From Nematostella vectensis (Eukaryota > Cnidaria > Anthozoa > Actiniaria > Edwardsiidae): a stretch of DNA of 60,000 nucleotides. The stretch covers positions 11,397,296 through 11,457,295 of the forward strand of contig NC_064035.1 of assembly GCF_932526225.1 (NCBI RefSeq), written 5' to 3'. The notes below the pieces were generated by a model. It ran no database searches, was not told the DNA's origin, and saw nothing but the letters and a program-made list of their open reading frames with translations. The position numbers and the translations under genes are program-made. How positions within the stretch are numbered: position 1 is the first letter of the stretch; every line of letters starts with the position of its first letter. Positions 58,535 through 60,000 of the stretch are shown here, piece by piece.

Positions 58535-58799
58535 ATAAGGATATTGTTGCGCAATTTTTCAATTTTGTGGCGGAGGAAAAAACGGAGAAAACGTAAATCT
58601 CAAGTCGGCCTACCACAGGTAGCCCGACTAATTAGGATAAATTGTGGCAGAAGTTAAATTTGAGCGACAAATCTTAAACAATATTAAAATAATCCTAAAA
58701 TGGTTTTTTTGGTAATATTGAAAATTCTCGGAAAAACGCGTTTTTCGTCTTCAACAAGGGACGAGACATCGTATTTTTAATAGACAAGGCACACCAAAT

Positions 58800-59470
58800 A
58801 AACATTTAAAACTGTAGGAAAGATCTTATTTTTTTTTTATTTCAGTGCCTTATATTTGTCCCCTGTTACAGAAACATCCTTGATTAAGACATCAAGTAAC
58901 CGAAAGCAAAGCCCTTAGTGAGACAACTAATCAACACCTCATTTGAAGCAAACGTTCGAATCGTAAGATGAAACTGCACGAAAGGTCTAATTACATTATT
59001 ATAGATTAAGTGCCTTATTTTGGTGCCTGTAACATGGACATCTTAAATAAAAAGACATCAAAGTAACTGAAAGCAAAGCCCTTAGTGCGACAACTAATCA
59101 ACACCTCATTTGAAGCAAACGTTAATCAAACCGTAAGATAAAACTGCACGAAAGGTCTTGTTGTATTATTTTAGATTTAGTGCCTTATTTTCGTGCCTGT
59201 TACATGGACAGACATCTTAAATGAAAAAAACAACAAAGTAACCGAGAGCAAAGCCCTTAGTGCGACAACTAATCAACACCTCATTTGAAGCAAACGTTAA
59301 TCAAACCGAAGGATGAAATTGCACGAAAGGTCTAATTGTATTTTTTTTAGATTAGCGCCTTGTTTTAGTAAATGTTACATCAACATCTTTAATGGAAAGA
59401 AATCAAAGTACCGAAAGCAAAGCCGATGGTGCGACAAAACCCTATTTGGAGTATAACAAGTTGATAAACC
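58800..59470. repeat. 167-175-bp tandem repeat (about 4 copies)
   Basis: GCAAAGCCCTTAGTG recurs with 167-, 175- and 169-bp steps (58911, 59078, 59253, and a degenerate copy at 59422). Each unit also holds CAACTAATCAACACCTCATT and TGCACGAAAGGTCT. Copies differ by small indels and substitutions. No ORF. Confidence 0.9.
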
Positions 59471-59700
59471 GTTAGATAGAAAGGTTCGTTTCTTTTGGCA
59501 TCGGGATGGTAGTATGGGACTTTAGTGATCAAGAAACCTCAGCACCGTTGACAAAGCCTTCTATCCAACTTCGACTTCAGTAGTGTGAACTGGGATAAAA
59601 TTACAGGCGCGTACACAGGGGAGGGGGGTTGTTGTATGTTATGGAGATCATTTCTCATTGAAAGATCGTCGAATACTATCTTCTTCCTATATCAATCCTC
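59471..59700. other. Spacer between tandem repeats
   Basis: Unique-looking sequence; no gene or repeat seen. Confidence 0.4.
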
Positions 59701-59714
59701 GGCTGCCCACTCCC

Positions 59715-60000
59715 CCTACAGCATCTCCTGTGCACGCGCATGCGTACATAACACATCATGAAACCATGCTTTCCTATGACCGTGCATCCCCTTACAACAA
59801 AACCTGTGCACGCGCATGCGTACTTTCATGAAACCATGCTTTCCTACGACTGTGCATCCTTCTACAACAAAACCTGTGCACGCGCATGCGTACTCATCAT
59901 GAAACCATGCTTTCCTACGACTGTGCATCCCCTTACAACAAAACCTGTGCACGCGCATGCGTACTCATCATGAAACCATGCTTTCCTACGACTGTGCATC
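59715..60000. repeat. 71-bp tandem repeat with alternating purine-pyrimidine tract, open at window end
   Basis: ATGAAACCATGCTTTCCTA starts at 59758, 59828, 59899 and 59970 (70-71-bp steps). Each unit carries TGTGCACGCGCATGCGTAC, strictly alternating purine and pyrimidine. The array continues past the right edge. ORFs on both strands here are by-products of the repeat. Confidence 0.95.

Noticed and set aside
1-60000. tRNA or rRNA genes
   Set aside because: No cloverleaf-like A/B box pair or rRNA stretch was noticed by eye; a scan program was not available.

Overview
The window is eukaryotic, gene-dense and intron-rich DNA. It has GT-AG introns, phase-consistent small exons, AT-rich introns, many short inverted-repeat elements and several large intronic tandem arrays. 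An invertebrate genome, probably an anthozoan cnidarian (sea anemone or coral), fits best. That is an inference from gene style and protein type; no sequence here fixes the species.

Left part (about 0.12-12.45 kb, minus strand): the 3' portion of a gene of unknown function. I could chain thirteen small exons from 12452 down to a stop codon at 174, with a poly(A) signal at 120-125. The frame closes exactly (849 nt from the 12124 boundary to the stop). Its last intron (257-7560) carries a 1.2-kb foldback element and a 3.9-kb satellite of about 36 copies of a 112/107-bp unit. Between this gene and the next, 12.47-13.04 kb holds two short tandem repeats, one built on a perfect palindrome.

Central gene (about 13.09-56.69 kb, plus strand): 24 exons join in frame to about 1,815 codons (5' end not found). 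They encode an N-terminal unknown region, twelve fibronectin type III (FN3) domains, and then an ionotropic-glutamate-receptor-like core (S1, M1, pore loop, M3, S2, M4) with a short basic tail. The pore loop is TMTTLGYGD, a K+ channel selectivity filter, as in the prokaryotic-type GluR0 and rotifer AvGluR1 receptors, and an intron cuts the filter between TTLG and YGD. The likely product is a large surface receptor with an adhesion-type FN3 ectodomain feeding a potassium-selective, ligand-gated channel.

Two introns of this gene hold giant tandem arrays. In the FN3-8 intron (21714-24706) about 49 copies of a 58-bp unit start at the exon's 5' splice site, and the first unit contains the real donor. 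In the S2-M4 intron (32221-55197) about 575 copies of a 39-bp unit run up to the 3' splice site of the M4 exon, and the last unit supplies the real acceptor. Most units keep a branch-point-like TTAA(A)C, a pyrimidine tract and an AG. So the two arrays look like amplified splice sites, one a donor and one an acceptor. This is the most unusual structure in the window, together with the FN3/K+-filter glutamate receptor.

Right part (56.7-60 kb): downstream flank with a possible poly(A) signal, a minus-strand coding relic with an FDSHSRD motif, a 170-bp tandem repeat, and a 71-bp repeat with alternating purine-pyrimidine tracts that runs off the window edge. No rRNA, tRNA or CRISPR array was seen.
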